6,692 bases of DNA from Lachnospiraceae bacterium (lineage in GTDB: Bacteria > Bacillota > Clostridia > Lachnospirales > Lachnospiraceae). Shown here one piece after another: positions 1 through 5,781 of this stretch. The position numbers and the translations under genes were made by a program. Below the pieces are notes generated by a model. The model was not told where the DNA came from and ran no database searches. It was given only the letters and a program-made list of their open reading frames with translations. Positions within the stretch are counted from its first letter, which is position 1. Each line of letters begins with the position of its first letter. The stretch is taken from contig JAGCRJ010000217.1 in the NCBI GenBank assembly GCA_017964745.1, positions 1 to 6,692 of the forward strand, read 5' to 3'.

Positions 1-96
1 TACTATGAGACACATAATGCACTTATGGATGCAATGGATGAACTTGAGATAGTAAGGCTTCTGGGACATCCTGTTGATATGTATCCGGAAATTTAA
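1..96 (+). CDS. C-terminal end of a probable DEDDh-family 3'-5' exonuclease (partial)
   Basis: An open frame enters from the left edge and ends at TAA 94-96, giving 31 residues (YYETHNALMDAMDELEIVRL..., ending in DMYPEI). The piece contains H-N-A-L-M-D, which fits the H-x4-D 'Exo III' motif of DEDDh exonucleases (DnaQ-like fold). In that family the His is the general base and the Asp binds metal, and the motif lies near the C-terminus. The following amphipathic helix (DAMDELEIVRLLG) also suits the last helix of that fold. The start, the other acidic motifs and any fused domain are outside the window, so the family call rests on one motif. An unrelated helical protein is possible. The MIF-like gene begins 31 bases downstream with no terminator between, so co-transcription is plausible. 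Confidence 0.5.
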   Translation, partial: YYETHNALMDAMDELEIVRLLGHPVDMYPEI

Positions 97-113
97 AGTT
101 AACAACATTTTGC

Positions 114-120
114 AGGAGGA
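114..120 (+). promoter_or_regulatory. Ribosome binding site of the MIF-like gene
   Basis: AGGAGGA lies 7 bases before ATG 128. It decides the start: the in-frame ATG at 74 has no such site and would hide the catalytic proline behind 18 extra residues. Confidence 0.85.
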
Positions 121-127
121 ACATACT

Positions 128-472
128 ATGCCCTTTATCAATTCAAAAGTTAGCGTAAAGATCACTGAAGAGCAGGAGAAGGAGCTTAAGTCCAGACTCG
201 GAGAAGCTATTGCCCTGATCCCCGGAAAGAGCGAGAGCTGGCTTATGACCGGATTTGAGGATGAGTATCATCTTTATTTCAGGGGAGATAACAGTCAGCC
301 TATTGCATTCATTGAGGTGAGCGTATACGGATCTGCTAACAGCGGTGCTTTTTCTAAGCTGACTGCGGAGATGACGAAGATCTTCGGTGAGGTTCTGGGT
401 ATCGCTGCAGATCACATTTATGTTAAATACTCCGCTACATCTGACTGGGGATGGAACGGGAATAATTTCTGA
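128..472 (+). CDS. MIF-family tautomerase (phenylpyruvate/dopachrome tautomerase-like), 114 aa
   Basis: The protein resembles macrophage migration inhibitory factor, a small trimeric enzyme of the tautomerase superfamily whose N-terminal proline acts as catalytic base on enol/keto substrates such as phenylpyruvate. The sequence starts Met-Pro, so removal of Met exposes the catalytic proline. Lys34 lies where the substrate-binding lysine of MIF is expected. The C-terminal block DHIYVKY...GWNGNNF (about 95-114) matches the MIF signature DRVYINY...GWNNSTF. Length is normal for the family. The start at 128 is chosen over an upstream in-frame start at 74 because AGGAGGA at 114-120 sits 7 bases before it, the proline must be N-terminal, and the longer version would overlap the upstream gene. 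The human CXXC motif is absent, and Lys100 replaces the active-site Asn97 of human MIF, so substrate preference may differ. The cytosolic location is inferred from the lack of a signal peptide. The natural substrate is unknown. Confidence 0.88.
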   Translation: MPFINSKVSVKITEEQEKELKSRLGEAIALIPGKSESWLMTGFEDEYHLYFRGDNSQPIAFIEVSVYGSANSGAFSKLTAEMTKIFGEVLGIAADHIYVKYSATSDWGWNGNNF

Positions 473-475
473 TAT

Positions 476-1048
476 ATGAAGAAGACACTTATAACTGCCT
501 CGAAAATATTCATACTTCTCGGTGCACTTTCGATGTATGCGATGCAGATCGCAGTGTTATTGCCTTTGAGATTTGCGCTCAGGGGTGAATCCGGCACGGA
601 TATTGGCGGAGGGTTTGTTCTTGCGTGCATATTATTTGGCGGATTATTTGGGATTATAGGCCTGATACTTGCGATAATTGCGGGAGTCAGGAAGGAAGCT
701 CCGGCAACGGTGTTTTCCATGGTGCTCAAGTTCATGATGATCCCTTTCTTTATCCTGAATTTCCTTTTCTGGGTATTTCTTTTCCTGGGGACGCTTAATC
801 CTTTCCTGATAGTTGCGACTCCGTTCGTTGCACTGATAGGAGGATTCCTGACTTATCTTGTTGTCCTTATGACAAGTCTTCCGGATGTGATCTTTACTTT
901 GATCGAAGTGAGATTATACAAGGGATGTCCCAAGAAGCTTTTTGTTCTGGGAATAGTATTCAGCTTTTTCTTCGTTCTTGATGTGGTGGGGGCAGTCATT
1001 CTACATATAGCATATAAGAAATCGGAAATGTACAGGAGTGTTTTTTGA
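476..1048 (+). CDS. Unrecognised integral membrane protein, 190 aa, about five transmembrane helices
   Basis: I do not recognise this family. The protein starts MKKTLITASK and then runs through hydrophobic stretches at about residues 8-30, 47-70, 86-105, 109-135 and 154-178. Basic patches fall between helices 2 and 3 (R72, K73, K85) and between 4 and 5 (R146, K149, K153, K154), which suggests those loops face the cytoplasm. The polar loop at 32-46 would then be outside. There are no conserved polar or charged residues within the helices that would point to a transporter or enzyme. The start lies 3 bases after the stop of the MIF-like gene and has only a weak, distant purine run (GGGA at 458-461), so translation may depend on ribosomes finishing the upstream gene. 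The next gene overlaps its stop codon. Its role is unknown. It is probably part of the same operon. Confidence 0.8.
   Translation: MKKTLITASKIFILLGALSMYAMQIAVLLPLRFALRGESGTDIGGGFVLACILFGGLFGIIGLILAIIAGVRKEAPATVFSMVLKFMMIPFFILNFLFWVFLFLGTLNPFLIVATPFVALIGGFLTYLVVLMTSLPDVIFTLIEVRLYKGCPKKLFVLGIVFSFFFVLDVVGAVILHIAYKKSEMYRSVF
1034..1048 (+). promoter_or_regulatory. RBS and TTGA stop-start overlap joining the two membrane protein genes
   Basis: AGGAG (1034-1038) lies inside the end of the first gene. Six bases on, TTG 1045 overlaps TGA 1046-1048. This arrangement typically couples translation of the second gene to termination of the first, and it favours the TTG over the GTG at 1051. Confidence 0.65.
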
Positions 1049-1458
1049 TAGTGAATAAAGATAAGTCTGTAAAACTGAATATCTTTGTTAAGTTCATTCC
1101 TATCATCGTTTATTATGTTCTATGGACCATAGACGTGAACTGGATAAACGGCATTCACGGGATCATGGATATTGTGTCCGGATTGTTTGCCGGAACCTTC
1201 AGTCTGTTTACGGAATGCTGGGGATTTGCCTTTTTTGAGGTTTTTCTTTTCGTAAGCCCCAAGGGTACGGCGAAGACGGTTATGGCTATCATATCCATGA
1301 TCCTCAGCTCCTTATCAGCCGGATGGATGTATCTGCTGACTGAATTTATTTTTTCTTTTGCGGGATTCTGGAGACCGACGCTGGTGGCCATCATATGTAT
1401 GAACATTGTGTACATTGTGGTCGCGGCACTTATTCTGGCCGGGAAGGTCAGGACCTGA
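1045..1458 (+). CDS. Unrecognised small membrane protein, 137 aa, about four transmembrane helices, TTG start
   Basis: I do not recognise the family. Hydrophobic segments lie near residues 12-29, 42-70, 78-98 and 112-133, with a short basic tail (AGKVRT). The chosen start is TTG 1045, which shares TTGA with the stop of the preceding membrane gene. AGGAG at 1034-1038 is 6 bases upstream, ideal spacing. A GTG at 1051 is the alternative, but it lies 12 bases from the same site. The overlap and shared hydrophobic character suggest that the two membrane proteins are made together and could form a complex, which is inference only. The second segment is broken by polar residues (FTECWGF), so the helix count could be three or four. 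It ends 33 bases before the histidine kinase gene. Confidence 0.77.
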   Translation: MIVNKDKSVKLNIFVKFIPIIVYYVLWTIDVNWINGIHGIMDIVSGLFAGTFSLFTECWGFAFFEVFLFVSPKGTAKTVMAIISMILSSLSAGWMYLLTEFIFSFAGFWRPTLVAIICMNIVYIVVAALILAGKVRT

Positions 1459-1491
1459 GTTTTCTGGTTATTTTTTGAGGGGGAACTTAAT

Positions 1492-4400
1492 ATGAGGAAG
1501 GGCAAGCTGCGGATTAGTCTGAGACGCAAGATGTTCATCTTAAACACCGTCACGATTCTGATGGTGGCTTTTGGCACGGCTGTACTGTCCTATAGGATCA
1601 GTGCGAATATCATCGATGATTATTACAGGAATCTCACGATGGACTGTGCCGAAAATTTCGCCATGATGGTGGATCCGGAAATGCTGATGGAGATCCGGAG
1701 GGTTGAAGAATCGGATGAATATCAGGCAGTGAGAGCTCATGCCGAGGAAACGGACAATGAGCAGGAGGTGGAAGACTACCTTCGTGAGCAGGGACTTTGG
1801 GATCCCTTCAAACATACCAGGGATATGATCGACAGCTATATCGAAAGCATGGATGCGATCGAATATACCTATATCCTTGCCAGAAACGAGACCGGTGGCA
1901 ATATCGACATGTACATAATGGATGACTCCACCAATCCGACTTATGTGGCGGGAAGCTTTATCGAGAGCGAACCGGAGTTTGCAGGCATTGATGCGACTCA
2001 GAGGATTGAGCCCACCATTTCCAACGGCGAATGGGGCTGGCTGTGTTCCGCCTATGTTCCGATGTTCCTGGAAGATGGTACTGTTGTCGGCCAGATCGGA
2101 TGCGACATCGGTATGGATGGGGTCATGCAGGAAAGGCGGACTTACTTTTTCTATATACTGATCGGCGCTGTCGTACTTACACTTCTGATGGTTGTTCTTT
2201 CGGGATTCTTACTGGACAGATTTATGGTCAGAAGAGTCTCCGGACTTACGGACGAGCTTAAGAAATTCAACCCCGCACCTGTGCAGGACTATGATGACGC
2301 AGGAGTTTTACATGCACCGGATAGGGATAACGATGAAATAGACGAGCTGTATGACAGTGTTCATGACATGCAGGTAAGGATCATCGACAACATCAATGAT
2401 ATGGATGCGATGAATGTCGAGCTTGAAAGAGCTGCAAGAATGAAGTCTGATTTCCTTGCAAACATGTCCCATGAGATCCGCACTCCCATGAATGCGGTCA
2501 TAGGAATGGCGGAGATCGCATCCCGTGAGGAACTGTCCGCGACTGCGCGTGATGCTGTCACGCAGATCCAGAAATCCGGGAGAAGCCTTCTTAACATCAT
2601 CAATGACATCTTGGATTATTCCAAGATCGAATCCGGCAAGATGGAGATCGTTCCGGAGAAATATCAGCCCACGAGCGAGCTCAATGATGTGGCTAATATC
2701 CTGGCCACAAGGATCGGAGCGAAGAACCTCGAGCTATACATGGTAGTGGACCCTGATATCCCGCATACCCTGTACGGTGATGCGATGAGGATCAGACAGG
2801 TTCTGATCAATCTCGCAACCAACGCCATCAAATTTACCCGTGAGGGCAGTGTCAGCATAAAGCTTACCTGCGAATATACGGGGGATGATCTGGTAAAACT
2901 TACTTATCACATAAAAGATACCGGTATAGGTATCAAGCAGGAAGATATGGATAAGCTCTTTACCAGCTTTTCACAGGTTGATTCCAGGAGAAACCGCTCC
3001 GTGGAAGGTACCGGTCTCGGACTTGCCATATCACAGAGGCTTGTTAAATCCATGGGCGGTGAAATGGGCGTAAACAGCTCGTACGGAGAAGGCTCCGATT
3101 TCTGGTTTACCATTAAGCAGAAGGTTGTTGATGCGTCCAGAGATCTTGTGATTGAAAATGCAGACCGTAAGAAGGCTGTCGGTATATACAGTGAAGATAA
3201 GCTCCGCATGATATTCGGAGATGAGATGCAGAAGTTGGATGTCGAGAATGAGGTTATCACTTCGATTGATGAGTACAAGCCTTCCGGAAAGCAGGATTAT
3301 ATCTTCCTGGTATATGGCAAGTATACGGATGACGTAAGAGAATTCTTCAAGGGTCATCCTTCGGTCAGCGGTATCGTCCTGGTTGATTTCAATTCCGATT
3401 TTGTGCCGGATCTTCCGAACGTTCATACGATCAGAAGACCTGTCTCCACACTCGGTATGGTCAGGGTTCTTAATGATAATGCCGATGATGCGATAAGTTC
3501 CTCTGAGACGGAAGACGGTTTTGTTGTAGACTTTACCGCTCCGGATGCGAGAATACTTGTTGTTGATGACAATGCGATCAACATTACGGTTACGGAAGGG
3601 CTGCTCTCGCCTCTTAAGGTTAATATCGATTCTGCGATGAGCGGTCAGGAAGCGATAGAGAAGGTTACGGCAGGTGATTATGATATCGTCTTCATGGATC
3701 ACATGATGCCGGGCCTTGACGGAGTGGATACCACGAAGATCATCAGACAGCTCCTTCCTCCCGATAAGCAGCACCTTGTAATAATCGCTCTGTCCGCCAA
3801 TGTCATGGAAAGCGCAAGGGAAGCATTTGCCGAAGCGGGCATGAATGATTTCGTTGCCAAGCCTGTAGAGCTCAGGGAGATCACTTCCAAACTCAAGAAG
3901 TGGCTTCCGAAGGGGAAGATCTGCAAGGGTGCGGTGGCTGCAACTGTCTCGGAAGAAGACTCTGCTCCGATCCTCGGTTTCGATGGCCTGGACAGCGATT
4001 CGGCAATCAAGGCGCTTGGTTCTGCTGCTCTCTACAACAAGATAGTTGAAGAATATTTCCGCTTCGGTGCGGAGAAATATGACGGCATTAAGAAAGCATT
4101 CGATACGGATGATATTGAGGACTATACCATAAGGGTTCATGCCCTAAAGAGCAGCTCCAGGCAGATAGGAGCTATGAATCTGGGTGATCTTGCCGAGGAA
4201 CTCGAAAAGGCAGGTAAAGCTAAGGATACGGATACAATCCGCAAGAAGACCGCACCTATGCTTGAGTTTTACAGTAAGCTCCTTGATGACCTTTCAGCGT
4301 ATTATCCTAAGACCGAATCTGATGAAGAGAAACCGCTTATAGGTGTTGATATCCTTAAAGAGCAGCTTGGACTCCTTCGCACGGCTTGTGAAGACCTGGA

Positions 4401-4542
4401 TATGGATGCCATGGAGGCGGTCGCAGGTGAACTCAGAAAGTATTCTTATAGTGATGAACTGAAGGATAAGATAGATAAGCTCCTGCACGCAATTGACTGT
4501 ATCGATACCGAAGAATGTGAGAAGCTTATAGACACTTTATAA
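1492..4542 (+). CDS. Hybrid sensor histidine kinase (Cache-like sensor, HAMP-like linker, HisKA, HATPase_c, degenerate REC, REC, Hpt), 1016 aa
   Basis: A membrane-bound sensor kinase with an internal phosphorelay. Transmembrane helices lie at about residues 16-34 and 218-241. The 180-residue region between them ends with GWLCSAYVPMF...GTVVGQIGCDIGM, resembling the end of a PDC/Cache ligand-binding domain. A HAMP-like linker (about 242-300) follows. HisKA has the phospho-acceptor H327 in FLANMSHEIRTPMN. HATPase_c shows the N box (N440, N444), G1 DTGIGI (476-481), F box LFTSFSQ (489-495) and G2 GTGLGLA (506-512). Residues 560-665 look like a receiver lacking its acceptor Asp. A complete receiver follows (D692/D693, acceptor D736, S768, K790), then an Hpt with H883 in HALKSSSRQIGA. 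Residues 949-1016 form an extra acidic helical module. GAGGGGG at 1477-1483 supports ATG 1492. All catalytic residues are present, so the kinase should be active. The ligand and final response regulator are unknown, and no regulator gene is in the window. Confidence 0.95.
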   Translation: MRKGKLRISLRRKMFILNTVTILMVAFGTAVLSYRISANIIDDYYRNLTMDCAENFAMMVDPEMLMEIRRVEESDEYQAVRAHAEETDNEQEVEDYLREQGLWDPFKHTRDMIDSYIESMDAIEYTYILARNETGGNIDMYIMDDSTNPTYVAGSFIESEPEFAGIDATQRIEPTISNGEWGWLCSAYVPMFLEDGTVVGQIGCDIGMDGVMQERRTYFFYILIGAVVLTLLMVVLSGFLLDRFMVRRVSGLTDELKKFNPAPVQDYDDAGVLHAPDRDNDEIDELYDSVHDMQVRIIDNINDMDAMNVELERAARMKSDFLANMSHEIRTPMNAVIGMAEIASREELSATARDAVTQIQKSGRSLLNIINDILDYSKIESGKMEIVPEKYQPTSELNDVANILATRIGAKNLELYMVVDPDIPHTLYGDAMRIRQVLINLATNAIKFTREGSVSIKLTCEYTGDDLVKLTYHIKDTGIGIKQEDMDKLFTSFSQVDSRRNRSVEGTGLGLAISQRLVKSMGGEMGVNSSYGEGSDFWFTIKQKVVDASRDLVIENADRKKAVGIYSEDKLRMIFGDEMQKLDVENEVITSIDEYKPSGKQDYIFLVYGKYTDDVREFFKGHPSVSGIVLVDFNSDFVPDLPNVHTIRRPVSTLGMVRVLNDNADDAISSSETEDGFVVDFTAPDARILVVDDNAINITVTEGLLSPLKVNIDSAMSGQEAIEKVTAGDYDIVFMDHMMPGLDGVDTTKIIRQLLPPDKQHLVIIALSANVMESAREAFAEAGMNDFVAKPVELREITSKLKKWLPKGKICKGAVAATVSEEDSAPILGFDGLDSDSAIKALGSAALYNKIVEEYFRFGAEKYDGIKKAFDTDDIEDYTIRVHALKSSSRQIGAMNLGDLAEELEKAGKAKDTDTIRKKTAPMLEFYSKLLDDLSAYYPKTESDEEKPLIGVDILKEQLGLLRTACEDLDMDAMEAVAGELRKYSYSDELKDKIDKLLHAIDCIDTEECEKLIDTL

Positions 4543-4543
4543 C

Positions 4544-4560
4544 GGAGGAATGACCACTTG
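4544..4560 (+). promoter_or_regulatory. Ribosome binding site deciding the TTG start at 4558
   Basis: GGAGG at 4544-4548, just after the kinase stop codon, is 9 bases from TTG 4558. This is the only start in the frame before the conserved-looking N-terminal strands that has a good site. Confidence 0.65.
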
Positions 4561-5205
4561 GTATATTTTGAAGAGGATCAATTTGTCTCAAAGCCGCCTG
4601 TTTCGTTCCTTTTTGGAAAGACGGTCAAAGTTAAATATGAGGATATCGAGAGAATCGAATTTGTAGATGGCGGCGATGTCTTCTTTTATCTGAGTAATGG
4701 CAAGTGTAAGAAGGTGTCAGATCCGGGTATTGTCATGTTCTATCCCGAATTCGGAGAGATGATAAAGAAATACGGGATTCCTTACCTGACGAAGGCTGAT
4801 GAAACCGGGGAGGCTTCGATCGAGACCGTCAGGGAAATAGCGGCTGCCTGCAAGGAAAGTGTCGGGGCATTTCTGAACCGTTCTGTGAAGGAAAAGCTCG
4901 GCCCCGAATATGAATTTGAAGTCCTGATTGCAGAGGGGATCATGGGTACGGTGCTTGAGTTCAGGCTCCTTAAGGATGGAGTGCTCGCAAAAGAGCTTAA
5001 TGAAAATGAAGGCCTTGACGGAGATCCCATAGTTGATGAGATGGATATCGCATTCCTTTCCGAGTGGGAACCCGTGAGCGAAACCGGTAAGTACCTAATA
5101 CTTAATGAGGCGAAGGATACCGCCGCCTGCGAGAAGTACTTAGAGGATGACGTACTTGGATTTTTCTACGCCCAGTTTAAGAACGGAGAGGTTAAGGACA
5201 TATGA
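4558..5205 (+). CDS. Unrecognised soluble protein, 215 aa, TTG start, possible PH-like N-terminal domain
   Basis: I cannot assign a family. There is no signal peptide or membrane helix, and the protein is acidic, so it is probably cytosolic. Residues 21-55 alternate as short strands (KTVKVKYEDIERIEF, then VFFYLSNGK) in a way seen in bacterial PH-like domains, where 'I-E-x-I' precedes a strand and a turn with Asn-Gly. Residues 85-115 are a helix, and the remainder (116-215) is mixed strand and helix with many Glu/Asp. The start TTG 4558 is 9 bases after GGAGG (4544-4548). An ATG at 4550 is out of frame and only one base from the same site, so it is unlikely to be used. The gene lies 15 bases after the kinase stop and overlaps the acetyltransferase by ATGA, so it belongs to the same transcript. 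Its function is unknown; the PH-like idea is tentative. Confidence 0.78.
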   Translation: MVYFEEDQFVSKPPVSFLFGKTVKVKYEDIERIEFVDGGDVFFYLSNGKCKKVSDPGIVMFYPEFGEMIKKYGIPYLTKADETGEASIETVREIAAACKESVGAFLNRSVKEKLGPEYEFEVLIAEGIMGTVLEFRLLKDGVLAKELNENEGLDGDPIVDEMDIAFLSEWEPVSETGKYLILNEAKDTAACEKYLEDDVLGFFYAQFKNGEVKDI

Positions 5206-5636
5206 TAAGGGAAGCTGTTTACGAAGACCTGGACGGGATGCTGGAGCTGTATCTGCACCTGCATGAGACATCCATACCGGAGCATGATGATAACCTGGCG
5301 AAGATGTGGGACAAGATGATCTCGGATCCCGATTACCACATCGTGGTTAAGGAGATAGACGGGAAGATCGTATCGTCCTGTTCATGCATCATCATTCCGA
5401 ATCTCACTCATAATGTAAGGCCGTTTGCCCTGGTCGAATATGTGGTCACACATGCGGACTATCGCGGAAAGGGCTATGCTACGGACTGCCTTAACTATGC
5501 GAGGGAGATAGCAAAGCGGGAAAACTGCTACAAGATTATGTTAATGACAGGCTCCAAAAAGCCCGAAACCCTGAGATTCTACGAAAATGCAGGCTACAGC
5601 AGCGCGGATAAGACCGGATTTAACCAAAAGCTGTAA
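5202..5636 (+). CDS. GNAT-family N-acetyltransferase, 144 aa
   Basis: A GCN5-related acetyltransferase that would move an acetyl group from acetyl-CoA to an amine on an unknown acceptor. The N-terminus MIREAVYEDLDGMLELY is the usual first strand and helix of the fold. Motif A is clear at residues 79-93, EYVVTHADYRGKGYA, with R88-G89-K90-G91-Y92-A93 forming the pyrophosphate-binding loop (R/QxxGxG/A). Motif B is FYENAGY (126-132), whose Tyr is the likely general acid. Length is typical of single-domain members. The start ATG 5202 overlaps the preceding stop as ATGA and has GGAGAGG at 5185-5191, consistent with coupled translation. The gene is the last of the run, and an intrinsic terminator begins 18 bases after its stop. 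The substrate cannot be told from sequence: small molecules, antibiotics and protein N-termini are all possible in this family. Confidence 0.9.
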   Translation: MIREAVYEDLDGMLELYLHLHETSIPEHDDNLAKMWDKMISDPDYHIVVKEIDGKIVSSCSCIIIPNLTHNVRPFALVEYVVTHADYRGKGYATDCLNYAREIAKRENCYKIMLMTGSKKPETLRFYENAGYSSADKTGFNQKL

Positions 5637-5654
5637 TTATACGGAGATTTTTGT

Positions 5655-5687
5655 GACGCAGGCCCATAAGCCTGCGTCTTATTTATT
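5655..5687 (+). terminator. Rho-independent terminator of the MIF-to-GNAT gene run
   Basis: A perfect 9-bp stem pairs GACGCAGGC (5655-5663) with GCCTGCGTC (5670-5678) around the 6-base loop CCATAA. It is followed by the T-rich stretch TTATTTATT. The stem is GC-rich and begins 18 bases after the acetyltransferase stop codon, so it should end that transcript. The tract has interrupting A bases, so read-through may be partial. Confidence 0.88.
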
Positions 5688-5700
5688 GTGAGGGGATGAA

Positions 5701-5732
5701 TTGTCCAAAAACAGGCGATTTTGTGGTAAAAT
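5701..5732 (+). promoter_or_regulatory. Candidate extended -10 promoter for the MoxR gene
   Basis: TAAAAT at 5727-5732 matches five of six -10 bases and is preceded by TGG (5724-5726), giving an extended TGn-TAAAAT element. The best upstream -35 candidate is TTGTCC at 5701-5706, but the spacing is 20 bases, longer than the usual 17. The extended -10 would offset a weak -35. It lies after the terminator and about 50 bases before the MoxR start, the expected place for a housekeeping promoter. The start of transcription would be near 5739-5740. Confidence 0.55.
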
Positions 5733-5781
5733 ACTAATGTTGGCCCGAAGGTCAAATAATAATTTCTGAAAGGGAAAGAGA

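Larger units (their letters stand above)
5637..5781. other. Intergenic region between the acetyltransferase and MoxR genes
   Basis: The 145 bases hold the terminator (5655-5687), the extended -10 promoter candidate (5701-5732), a short leader and the MoxR ribosome binding site (AGGGA, 5771-5775). In the leader, TTGGCC (5740-5745) can pair with GGTCAA (5750-5755), one G-U pair included, around the loop CGAA. This would place a small hairpin almost at the 5' end of the MoxR message. No known riboswitch pattern is visible. Confidence 0.6.

Noticed and set aside
74..103. TTGATA at 74-79 as a -35 box for the MIF-like gene
   Set aside because: No acceptable -10 hexamer lies 16-18 bases downstream; the sequences there are AAGTTA, AGTTAA and GTTAAC.
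74..127. Longer version of the MIF-like protein from ATG 74
   Set aside because: It would overlap the end of the upstream gene, lacks a ribosome binding site and would bury the catalytic N-terminal proline.
1445..1476. Possible terminator between the second membrane gene and the kinase (AGGT/ACCT near 1445-1456, then T-rich)
   Set aside because: The stem is only 4 bp, sits partly inside the coding end and is separated from the T-run, so it is too weak to call.
3031..4140. Long open frame of 369 codons on the - strand
   Set aside because: It lies wholly inside the kinase gene, which shows intact catalytic motifs throughout. The opposite-strand translation has no recognisable domain or ribosome binding site and is a shadow of the kinase's codon use.
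4550..4552. ATG start just before the unknown 215-residue gene
   Set aside because: It is out of frame with the long reading frame and only one base from GGAGG, too close for initiation. Its own frame closes after a few dozen codons.
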